From assembly GCA_003024985.2 (NCBI GenBank), contig PXIH01S0021367.1: a DNA stretch of 10,610 nt. One strand, 5' to 3'. The notes beneath the pieces are model-generated. The model searched no databases and was not told the origin of the DNA. It worked only from the letters and a program-made list of their open reading frames with translations. The first letter of the stretch is position 1. Each line of letters begins with the position of its first letter. The position numbers and the translations under genes are program-made. Origin of the DNA: Euperipatoides rowelli. Lineage: Eukaryota; Onychophora; Udeonychophora; Euonychophora; Peripatopsidae. Shown piece by piece: positions 1 through 7,113 of this stretch.

Positions 1-14
1 CACATTTGCTTTTT

Positions 15-75
15 GCTTCTGTAGAAGGTGGGTAATCCCACCGAAACGTCAAGCATTTTTTTATTTTTTGGATTT
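15..75 (+). mobile_element. Possible 3'-end remnant of a retroelement
   Basis: A perfect 6-bp stem, GGTGGG (27-32) and CCCACC (37-42) around a TAAT loop, is followed directly by GAAACGTC (43-50) and then a T-rich stretch. The arrangement GAAG, G-rich arm, C-rich arm, CCGAAACGT recurs near the 3' ends of repeats in many invertebrate genomes, and I associate it from memory with retroelements such as Penelope-like elements. What is seen is the hairpin and the GAAACGTC tail; the family assignment is inference. Any element body would lie left of the window, so only its terminus could be present. In the frame that reads GNPTETSS an in-frame stop lies upstream, so nothing here looks like an intact coding end. 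Confidence 0.33.
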
Positions 76-125
76 TTGCTTTTTTGTTTATTTTAAACTA
101 ATTAGCAAGCTTACTTCTGCCTTTG

Positions 126-146
126 ATTTATTATTATTATTATTAC
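126..146. repeat. TTA microsatellite
   Basis: About six to seven TTA repeats, slightly interrupted at the right end. It sits just after the possible retroelement tail and could be a tail-derived simple repeat. Nothing else is supported here. Confidence 0.85.
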
Positions 147-169
147 TAATTCTCTTACCAAGAGAATTA
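147..169. repeat. Perfect 10-bp inverted repeat, 3-nt loop
   Basis: TAATTCTCTT (147-156) is the exact reverse complement of AAGAGAATTA (160-169), with ACC between. It adjoins the TTA microsatellite. No U-run or gene neighbour suggests a terminator, so a simple hairpin is the most that can be said. Confidence 0.8.
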
Positions 170-233
170 AATATATATTGTAGAATTGGGTGCAGTCACA
201 TATGGATTTCTTTAAATTATTAAGAATGAGTAC

Positions 234-704
234 CAATATATTATTAGTGCTGGAGAACATTTCCAATCTTTTAAATTTAACCTGTTAAACATTCTATTAT
301 GAATTACAGTAAATTATTAGTGATGTTTTACTTTTCCGATGTTTTAATTTAGCATATCAAACATTCTAGTATGAATTGCAATAAATTATTAGTGATGTTT
401 TACTTTTGCAATGTTTTTAATTTAACCTGCTAAACATTCTACTATGAATTACAATAAATTAATTATTAGTGGTACTTTACTTTTCATAATGTTTTAAATT
501 TAACCAGTCAAACATTCTACTATGAATTACAATAAATTATTAGTGGTGTTTTAATTTTTCAATGTTTTTCATTTAACCAGTTAAACATCCTACTATGAAT
601 AACAATAAATTATCAGTGTTTTACTTTTCCAATGTTTTATTTTAAATGTCAAACATCCTACTATGGATTAAAATAAATTATATTTTTAATTTAACCTGTT
701 AAAC
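234..704. repeat. AT-rich minisatellite, ~72-bp unit, ~6.5 copies
   Basis: Units begin with AAACATTCTA or a near variant at 287, 359, 432, 510, 583 and 651, and a final AAACGTT occurs at 701. Successive lengths are 72, 73, 78, 73, 68 and 50 bp. A partial unit without its head lies at 234-286. The consensus has a head containing ACTATGAATTACAATAAA, a middle ATTATTAGTG and a tail ATGTTTTAATTTAACC. Unit 3 has an extra AATT duplication. The last unit lacks about 20 bp of the middle, and the copies become less alike toward the right end. Stops occur throughout and the lengths are not multiples of three, so this is not a coding repeat. Confidence 0.88.
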
Positions 705-1759
705 GTTGACAATTTCTTTTTGATTTATCACAATGTAAGTGGGATAAGAAAAAAGAAAATCTAAATTTAACCAAATATTTTCCCTCAATCCAATATACTA
801 ACCTAAACATGGAAGAACAAGAAACACAAACAAATGAACTGAGGTAATGATGAATTAGAAAGCAAGTTGGGCATTACTGGACATTTGAAGTTTCCTTCAT
901 TTTAATGTTTATAATAGTAGCAGTAATAATAATAATAATACCAATATTTACTACTACTAATAATAAATCATTTGTACAAACACTTAACGACAGTCATAAG
1001 TCAATAAAGATTGTCACCAAGAACTGGATTAAAATTACTGATTATGTCAATCAATAAAGTAGAATCAAACAAATGAATTATACAGTATCTGTTTGTTTGG
1101 TAAGCTCTAATATTACGAAGGCAATACAGCAAATTATAGAAAAAATTAATTGATGACAAAAAAAAATCACATATGATAACTGCAAAAATATCACAGTAAA
1201 ATAAACTCTACATTAGGATGAGAAATGATCTCACAACCAAATTGTAAAGCCTAATACATGAAGAAAACCTTTTCCAACAATAGAAATTAATCAAAATATA
1301 CAAAATTATTAACACATACCACACACAATTCTAAAAACAATGCCTACACACTATATTGGAATAGTCAAAACAAAAACTTACCCAAACAGATTTGATATTA
1401 AAATAGATAAACAAGCTAAAACTATTTATATTACAGATATAGTTATATAGTATTAAGTAAATATTACAACAAACATACACAGAAAACAAAGTAAAAATAT
1501 AGTCTACTGATTTTCATTTCAAATAAAAGAAATTGGGAGACAGATTTACTTTGTTAATTGTTTAGTCAGCCGGACACTCTTCTTTAAAACAACGAATATA
1601 TAAACACATACAACTTCAAAAGACTGTTAATAGCTGCCATTTTGACTGAAAATTCTTAACAATTGAAACAAATTAAGATACCATTTAAATCAAAACGCTT
1701 GGTAAGCTTAACAGCCTTCCTGGCCAAAGCTTCCTCACCCTACCTCCCAAGAATATTAC
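705..1759. other. AT-rich DNA without recognisable gene
   Basis: Apart from the TAA-type microsatellite at 911-966, this kilobase shows no long open frame, no RNA gene and no clear repeat. It is purine/A-rich on the plus strand. Intron or intergenic sequence is the simplest reading. Confidence 0.6.
911..966. repeat. Compound trinucleotide microsatellite (AGT / AAT / ACT)
   Basis: A run of AGT-like, then AAT, then TACTAC-type triplets, continuing into TAATAA. The left AGT triplets and the right ACT triplets are complementary, so the tract is weakly self-complementary around the AAT core. Confidence 0.8.
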
Positions 1760-1765
1760 TTAAGT

Positions 1766-2409
1766 AGGGTGAAAATGTACATTCTGAAATTATTGGTCCA
1801 ACTCAGGAATTTATTTGGAGTTGATTGGGACCGGAAATGAAATGATGTGCTCAAAAATAATTTGACTAAAACTAGAAGTGATGCTATGAAACCAGAAGTG
1901 TCACCATCCTGAAAATTTAGTTGAAATTTTGGATAACAGAAGTGCAAACAAAATGGAAGTACAGCCATTTTGAATTGTAGGAACTGAAAGCACCATCAAA
2001 CAGTATAAAACCCTATAACTTTAAAAAACAGGAACAGGAAGTTGTCCATCTTGGATTTTATGTAAAAGGAAGTGTCCTACTGCGCAGGAACAGAAGTGAA
2101 CCTTGACTGAATGTGATATTATAAACCAGAAGTGTAAGCCTAAAAACTGTCTACACCTTTAAGAAACAGGAAGTCAGCCATCTTGGAGTTTATCTGCCCA
2201 AACCAGAGGTAACCTTTGAACTTTGACCTATATTGTCTCGGAAACCACTGGAAGTGACATCATCATCATATGAGTTGTTTGCTCATATATAGACATAAAA
2301 GCCTCCTATGTCATTAAGAAACACAAAGTACCATCCTCCCCACCCCCCCAAAGCAAGAACCACAGGTGAGCCTCGTTTTGAAGTATTCCAGAATGAACGT
2401 TTTCACCCT
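1766..2409. mobile_element. Non-autonomous DNA-transposon-like element with terminal inverted repeats
   Basis: The left end, 1766-1793, starts AGGGTGAAAA and contains CATTCTG. The right end, 2382-2409, is its reverse complement (CATTCTG-equivalent CAGAATG, then TTTTCACCCT), with 23 of 28 positions matching and the outer ten all matching. The interior has no convincing protein: a 70-codon minus-strand frame at 1756-1968 crosses the left terminus and resembles nothing known. Size (~644 bp), terminal inverted repeats and lack of coding sequence fit a MITE-like element. I could not define a target-site duplication; ACTTA occurs near both ends (1759-1763 and 2414-2418) but not at equal distance. 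The transposon superfamily is unknown. Confidence 0.55.
1874..2256 (+). repeat. Diverged internal repeats carrying GGAAGT and CCATCTTGG motifs
   Basis: GGAAGT occurs at 1955, 2037, 2068, 2169 and 2250. The variant AGAAGTG occurs at 1874, 1894, 1938, 2092 and 2128, and CCGGAAATG at 1831. A CCAT-type motif follows some of these at a constant start-to-start distance: 1955 to 1965 (CCATTTTGAA), 2037 to 2046 (CCATCTTGGA), 2169 to 2178 (CCATCTTGGA), and 1894 to 1904 (CCATCCTGAA). The flanks are also alike (AAACAGGAAGT before 2046 and 2178), so these are diverged copies of an internal unit of the transposon-like element. GGAAGT matches the ETS-factor core and CCATCTTGG resembles the YY1 core, but binding is inference. 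Confidence 0.6.
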
Positions 2410-2553
2410 ATTGACTTACAAAATAAATAATGATTATAAATTAATAAAACAAAAGGATAGAATGATTTTTGACTAAACTCCCCTATCACACATTATATGG
2501 CTTTGTATACAAATTAGAGATAAATTAACAGTATAAAAGTACAGTATTCTTTG

Positions 2554-3000
2554 ATCATAATTCATCTCCTCCCAACCATTACCCTAGTCCTAATCGTCTC
2601 CCTCCCCCCCCCAATCATCTTGCTAATTTTTATTATCCTCACTATCCAAATCACATTAACAATGCTTTTCATCAATAACTTCATCATTGACTCATCTTTC
2701 CCCTAATTTTCTTTTTCTTCATCATCACCACATATTCCTCCTCCTCCATCACATTATCATTCTCTGCATCTATATCCTTCTTCTCAACATAGTCCATCTC
2801 ATCATTCTAAAAATCATATATTTTCTTCCATACTCCTTTTTCATTCTATACTCTTCATCATCAGTCTCATCCACATTATCATCCCATTTTCATCACTCTT
2901 AGCACATCATAATTGCCAGCATCATCATCGATGCTATCTTCATTTTCATCATCATCCCATTCTCATCATCATCTTCAATCTTATCATCTTTAACATTATT
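2554..3000 (+). repeat. G-depleted ATC/TTC/CCT-rich low-complexity tract
   Basis: The plus strand consists almost entirely of A, C and T, dominated by ATC, TTC and CTC triplets. By my count only 13 G occur in 2581-3000, and lines such as 2701-2760 and 2941-3000 have none. A 71-codon frame at 2687-2902 is a by-product: it reads as a His/Leu/Ile/Ser string with no domain. This is a degenerate compound microsatellite. Confidence 0.85.
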
Positions 3001-3060
3001 ATTAATAGTAGTAATAGTATCAGTATCATGATGATGATTATTATTATGATGATGATGATG
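3001..3060 (+). repeat. ATG/ATT microsatellite complementary to the preceding tract
   Basis: ATTATT, AGTAAT and then ATGATGATG runs (3028-3036 and 3047-3060). The plus strand switches abruptly from ATC-rich to ATG-rich, so the arms around 2945-2972 and 3028-3060 can fold back on each other. Confidence 0.85.
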
Positions 3061-4333
3061 CTCTGGTTATAAATATAAAAAAAAATAAGAATTTTTTTCA
3101 GTAGTGAAAGTCCTTACTTTAGGTGCAGTTTGACATCAAATTCAGCCCCACCCTTCGATTACAAGCAAATAAACAATCTATTAAAAAAATAGACAACTTA
3201 TTTAAATATAACCCTAATGACAATTAAAAAAAAAGCATATAAGTACATGTACTCAAGACAAGGGTTTAATGAGTACCAATCGAAAATAATTAAATTATTA
3301 TTATTAATAGCGTATTGAGAGATATTATTTTTTTTATTGTTGCAGTATATCAAAAACTCGTCCAGTATACTTTTTCCCTTTTTTTTTTTTAAAAAAAAAA
3401 ATTGTATATTCCAAAATGTAAAAGGTCAACTTGACTATTTTTTTTTTAGGAGTAAATAAAATAAAATGATAAAAACAAGAAGATAACATCACTAAAGGGG
3501 TATCGTTTTCATATTACAATCATAACCTTTAAACTCTAGTAAGTGTTATTTTTTGGATCAAATCCTAGAAAATGTTTTGATAGCATTTTGGTTTACTTAA
3601 TTCAATTATAAAATCTCAAAGAGGGGGGGAAAAAATATTTCTTAGAGTAGATAAACAATAAGCATTAATTTTGTTAAACATTTGACAATGAGAATTTAAA
3701 ATTCCATGGAAACGCCAATGGAAACTATTTTTTTAAGGTGCAATAATAATGCATTTATTTGCTCAAGACAGATAACAGCAAATGTACATAATACGAAGAA
3801 AACGATTATTAAAAGGATGAAATTACACAATCAAAACTAAATTGAAAAAAATTATCATTATGATATAAAATTGCTGTAAGAATCAACGCTAAGTTTATCA
3901 GAGCAAGAAAAGAGATGTAAGAAACATAATATTTCTGTAGGTGTTAGAATTTAAAACGATTAAACAACAATAGGGGCTAAATGGACTGAGAGCAGATGCT
4001 TTTAGAAATTCTCGTTCTCTAAAGTTTTCACAAGAAAAATTTGTAGGTGTGAATTATCTTTTTAACAAAAAGTTTGGGGAAAATATGTTTAGAAATGATC
4101 TGAGAAAGTTTTTCTTCTGGCTAATAATATTTATAGAAGAAATTACAACTCCTACATCTTTAACTAATAATACATAATTTCTTAATAAATATTACATAAA
4201 TAAAGAGCACTTTTCTTTTTTTAAATTAACAATAAATTGTTCGGTAGAACAGCTCCCACACCAACATATACTGTACAGTATATATACAACTAATAAGTTA
4301 CCAAATACAAATAAAACCCCCTTCACACATAAC
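3061..4333. other. AT-rich DNA without recognisable gene
   Basis: No convincing open frame, RNA gene or interspersed repeat is visible. The stretch holds homopolymer runs and three short perfect palindromes: AGTACATGTACT (3242-3253), a T11/A11 block (3380-3401), and ATATACTGTACAGTATAT (4266-4283). A run of seven G lies near 3623-3629. Intron or intergenic DNA is the simplest reading. Confidence 0.6.
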
Positions 4334-4604
4334 AATTATTTCAGGCGTGGTTGAACCAGGTCTTAACCATGGATTTTTGCGTTAAAATGTTAATTTTTTT
4401 CCCTGTCTCGGCCAGGTTAATATACGTCAAGCTAAGANAACACAACTTCGTCTTAAACACGAATGGATGCTGTGGGAATACAACTCTGTCAACATCTATG
4501 TTGGTTTAATTAGTAATAATTGTAAAGGCTTATTCATATGTCTATTTCATTTAATATATTATTTTAGTTAGTGTAACTATTTTAGTTTTTAAACAGACAT
4601 GTAT

Positions 4605-5302
4605 TTTTTCTTTTTTTTTTCTAACTGATAAATAAACTAACAGAAAACTTACTTTAATTACCCATTATCTTTAAAGACCTTACACCAAAGTGAACGTCAC
4701 AATTTCACAAACATTAATTGCTAGTTACTTGATATGTTATGGGGGGAAATCAATTCAAGCTAAAGTTTAATAATAAAGGAATAATAACAAGCTGAAAAAA
4801 AAAATACTTTTAATTTCTGAATGAAACAATACAGTATACGATTACGGTAAAGTATCTATTAACGCCATTTTATAATGTGCTTAACATTTGAATACGAAAT
4901 TTAAAAACATAATTAAATCGCTTTTTCGATACTGCAAACTCAGACCTCCTACATAGGAAGGTTGCATGGGGCTGTAGTCCTGGAACCCAGAGCCAGGGGG
5001 GGGGGAGCATAAACAACCTCCATAAGAAACTACATAGTTTGACAAGGGTTGATGTGGGGGGGGGGGGCATATGCTTAGACAAGGTGCCCCATAGACTTGA
5101 AGAGGTAAACAATGAACCTCTAGTCCATATAACCAAAAATAACTTATCAAGTCCGTCAAGAAGCCAACAAAATGTCCATGCAACAAAAAAAATAAAGCTT
5201 ATCAAATATTAACGAACAAGAATCCCCATGACAAAAAGGGTTATATTTAAGAGCCTCCCGTCTGGATTTCCAATCCTGGGACCCTGATTTGGATGTTTGG
5301 TT
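4605..5302. other. Spacer between outer and inner foldback arms, with two poly-G runs
   Basis: Mostly AT-rich but with a GC-richer island at 4940-5130. Two overlapping minus-strand frames (4870-5205 and 4881-5186) cover the island; they read through the poly-G runs as proline strings and match no family I recognise, so I do not call them genes. A small hairpin AGAGGT/ACCTCT lies at 5101-5121. Confidence 0.55.
4996..5067 (+). repeat. Pair of poly-G tracts (G10 and G12)
   Basis: Uninterrupted G runs at 4996-5005 and 5056-5067, about 50 bp apart, in otherwise G-poor surroundings. Such runs can form G-quadruplex structures and are prone to length error in sequencing, so exact lengths are uncertain. 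Confidence 0.8.
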
Positions 5303-5606
5303 CTTTGAAAACTACCGCTACTATTTCATTCTGTGTTGTAAGCTATGATTATAATAAGACAGTAAACTTTGTTCTGTTATGATATTTTTTAAACATATCT
5401 CGTGAGAATTAAAGATCTCACGTGAATTAATTTAGCATGGCTGAGATGTGTTTCAACCAGGAAAGCGTTTGCACTGGCATTGAATAAGGCACAACCACAG
5501 CTTAGACAGTATTGAGAATAGTGGGTCATTTGCGACATTGAATAATTTTAACCATGACTCAATGTCTTCTCACTGCACATACAGTCTTCATGTGAATGGG
5601 ACNTTA

Positions 5607-5774
5607 GTTATTTAGGATTATATTCTTATACACAGTACATTTAAACAATTATTATTCTTTGTTATATCTTTTTTAATCAAGAATTTCTTGCTGAAGTCAA
5701 TCAAATAATTTTTTTACCATATTGATCATTTTTAAAATTAACGAAGAAATATGTAGCAGGGGGGAAATTTGGAT
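5607..5774 (+). repeat. Diverged third copy of a segment of the 1,041-bp tail unit
   Basis: This loop sequence aligns in the same order with 9083-9261 and 10124-10315. Shared blocks are GTTATTTA then GATTATATTCTTA, CATTTAAA, TCAAGAATTTCTT (in the 10124 copy), AATTTTTTT, TATTGAT, ATTTTTAAA, AGTAGC (in the 9083 copy), GGGGAAAT (in the 10124 copy) and GGAT. It lies wholly inside the loop of the inner inverted repeat. It is much more diverged than the two tail copies are from each other, so it is an older or separate insertion of the same family. Confidence 0.6.
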
Positions 5775-6099
5775 TCCGATTCAAATTATTCATTGCTTAC
5801 GATTGCCATTTTCTTAGAGTATACTGTCAATGGTAGTTTTATTGTCAATTTAGTTTTAATTCATCAAATTTTCTTATTTAATTTAAAAAAGTGTGAAAAT
5901 CTAAGACCTCTAATGCCTGGATGCTTTATCCACATGGCTGAGTAGTGAACGTCACCATTCACATTTTCATCCACATCTGAGAAACTATTCTTGATGTTGG
6001 CTGAGCTAAGGTCGAGCCTTACTCTATGTGCATGCAAATGCTTACCTGGTTCAACCATGTCTGAGCCGTGTATTATACATTCTTGTGAGATCTTTATTA

Positions 6100-6121
6100 C
6101 TCATGAGTCATGACTCATGAG
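6100..6121. promoter_or_regulatory. Perfect 22-bp palindrome with two abutting AP-1-type sites
   Basis: The palindrome is CTCATGAG, a TCATGA core, then CTCATGAG. It contains TGAGTCA (6104-6110) directly followed by TGACTCA (6111-6117), both exact matches to the AP-1/TRE consensus (Jun/Fos family binding site). No gene is seen nearby. It sits in the right arm of the inner foldback, and the equivalent place in the left arm (5399-5406) has only CTCGTGAG. Sequence match is direct; regulatory use is inference. Confidence 0.4.
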
Positions 6122-6182
6122 ATATAACTTTTCTGTTCAACAAATATCGAAATAGAATAAAGCTTATTGTCTTATTAAAGTG

Positions 6183-6215
6183 CATGACAATTTATTAAGT
6201 TTAATCCTTGTCATG
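6183..6215. repeat. Hairpin CATGACAA / TTGTCATG, 17-nt loop
   Basis: A perfect 8-bp stem at 6183-6190 and 6208-6215. The segment is missing from the equivalent position of the left arm of the inner inverted repeat, so it is either an insertion here or a deletion there. Confidence 0.65.
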
Positions 6216-6613
6216 ACCACACAGAATGAAGGAGTAGCAGTAGTTTGCATTATCAAAAAAGCAATTCAATTAAATTTTGAATTCAAATATTAAGAACATT
6301 ATAAAATGGCATTAATAGATATTGTACATAATCATGAAGTATTTTTGTCCATTCAAAAATAGTAATAAGTAAAATAGATAAGTAAATAATGACTGCGTTA
6401 TTTCTTTATTATTAAACTTTATCATCACCATCATCACTGAGTGCGTTCTCCGAGGCAGAGGTTCACGTTCATGGATGTATTAAATTTTAGTTTGATTTTT
6501 TATTTTCAAGACATATCAAGTAGATACTGTTTAGGAAATTATGACATTCACTCTACTGTGAGGGCACTAAAAATAATGGATACTTAAAGCATGTTTTCTG
6601 TTAGGTTATTTAT

Positions 6614-6702
6614 CTTATTTTCTTAGAAAAGAAGAAAAAAAGACTAACATCTTTTTTTCTTATTTTCTTTGAAAAGAAAAAAAAAAGACTAACATCTTTT
6701 TT
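6614..6702. repeat. Two tandem copies of a 45-bp unit
   Basis: Both copies (from 6614 and from 6659) run CTTATTTTCTT, GAAAAGAA, poly-A, GACTAACATC, poly-T. They differ only at a few positions and in A-run length. Each unit is itself partly self-complementary (TTATTTTCTT against AAGAAAA), so it can form a small hairpin. Confidence 0.85.
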
Positions 6703-6987
6703 ACAAACGATTACTATTCAATATTGTAAAGGCTTATACATCTGTTTCCAACCTAAAATGTTTACACAAACTAAAATATATTAACTGATATTATATCAAA
6801 GTAACTTTTATTGAATAATAATTAAACTAAGCATGTTCGAAATGGAATTATGTTTGCATGGGATAAGGTAAATTAACATGGCCGAGACAGGAATAAAAAT
6901 GAACATTAAAATTCAAAAGATTTCTTCATGGTCGAGACGTTGTTCAGCGCAGTTGAAATAATTATCCATGCGAAAGAACCTAAATAT

Positions 6988-7113
6988 TATACAATGTTTA
7001 TAAATAAAAAAAAAGGCTAGTGATGTCATCTTAAATAGAAATCAAAGCAAACACATGGTGTTGCTTTGATTTGTTAAATATGACATCATGGCCTTCTTTT
7101 TTTATATTTGTAA
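6988..7113. repeat. Long imperfect inverted repeat / hairpin
   Basis: The inner stem is perfect: AAATCAAAGCAA (7039-7050) pairs with TTGCTTTGATTT (7061-7072) around a 10-nt loop with a possible further CAC/GTG pairing. A second perfect block, TGATGTCA (7021-7028) with TGACATCA (7081-7088), lies outside an A/T-rich internal mismatch. Beyond that, AAAAAAGGC-type (to 7017) and GCCTTCTTTTTT-type (from 7091) sequence and TACAA/TTGTA continue the complementarity. The whole is about 125 bp. It could be a short foldback transposon remnant or, if transcribed, a miRNA-precursor-like hairpin; nothing in the sequence decides between these. Confidence 0.7.

Larger units (their letters stand above)
5303..6261. 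repeat. Inner inverted repeat: arms 5303-5528 and 5977-6261
   Basis: The left arm matches the reverse complement of the right arm through an ordered series of blocks: ACTAC then GCTACT, TTCATTCTGTGT, AATAAGACA, TTCT then GATAT, AAAGATCTCAC, AACCAGG, TTTGC, TAAGGC, AGCT and AGAATAGT. The right arm is longer because it holds two insertions relative to the left: a ~26-bp segment bounded by CATGACAA (6183-6190) and TTGTCATG (6208-6215), and an extra 14 bp that builds the palindrome at 6100-6121. Alignment weakens inward, although CATGTGAATGG (5589-5599) and CCATTCACATT (5955-5965) may extend the arms. A 64-codon minus-strand frame at 5864-6058 lies on the right arm and its loop side; I see no reason to call it a gene. 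Confidence 0.65.
4334..6964. mobile_element. Foldback-type element: outer inverted arms 4334-4604 and 6737-6964
   Basis: The left arm and the reverse complement of the right arm share several blocks in the same order. The outer border is AATTATTTCA with a GCG close by. Next come GTCT and ACCATG, then AATGTT and ATTTT. CCTGTCTCGGCCA, then GTTAAT, is the best-matching block (4402-4420 against 6872-6889). The innermost block starts at 4561 with ATTTTAGTT, then GTGTAA, ATTTTAG and AAACAGA (about 37 of 43 positions alike). The 4421-4560 part is poorly conserved and differs in length. The interior encodes no recognisable protein. The alternatives are a foldback transposon, or two independent insertions of one repeat in opposite orientation with a second inverted pair nested inside. 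No target-site duplication was found. Confidence 0.55.

Noticed and set aside
19-60. Hammerhead-ribozyme-like core (CTGTAGA, stem, GAAAC) in the edge hairpin
   Set aside because: The conserved core needs CTGANGA; here the fourth base is T, and no stem III follows GAAAC. I do not call an active ribozyme.
1756-1968. 70-codon minus-strand open frame
   Set aside because: It crosses the terminal inverted repeat of the 1766-2409 element and its translation shows no domain; chance frame in non-coding DNA.
2331-2350. C-rich run and CCACCCCCCC as a promoter element
   Set aside because: Isolated homopolymer-like run inside the transposon-like element with no transcript evidence.
2687-2902. 71-codon plus-strand open frame rich in His, Leu and Ile
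   Set aside because: It is a direct reading of the ATC/TTC low-complexity tract; no G-containing codons beyond a few, no domain.
4870-5205. Overlapping 111- and 101-codon minus-strand frames
   Set aside because: Both run through two poly-G tracts that become proline strings; neither frame resembles a known protein and no splice-site context supports an exon.
5250-5290. Possible tRNA-derived SINE (GATTTCCAATCC-type sequence resembling a B box)
   Set aside because: No A box at the proper distance and no consensus GGTTCRANNCC; not supported on either strand.
5864-6058. 64-codon minus-strand frame
   Set aside because: It lies across one foldback arm and its loop side. The matching part of the other arm does not keep the frame (length differences and stops), so it is not a conserved coding sequence.
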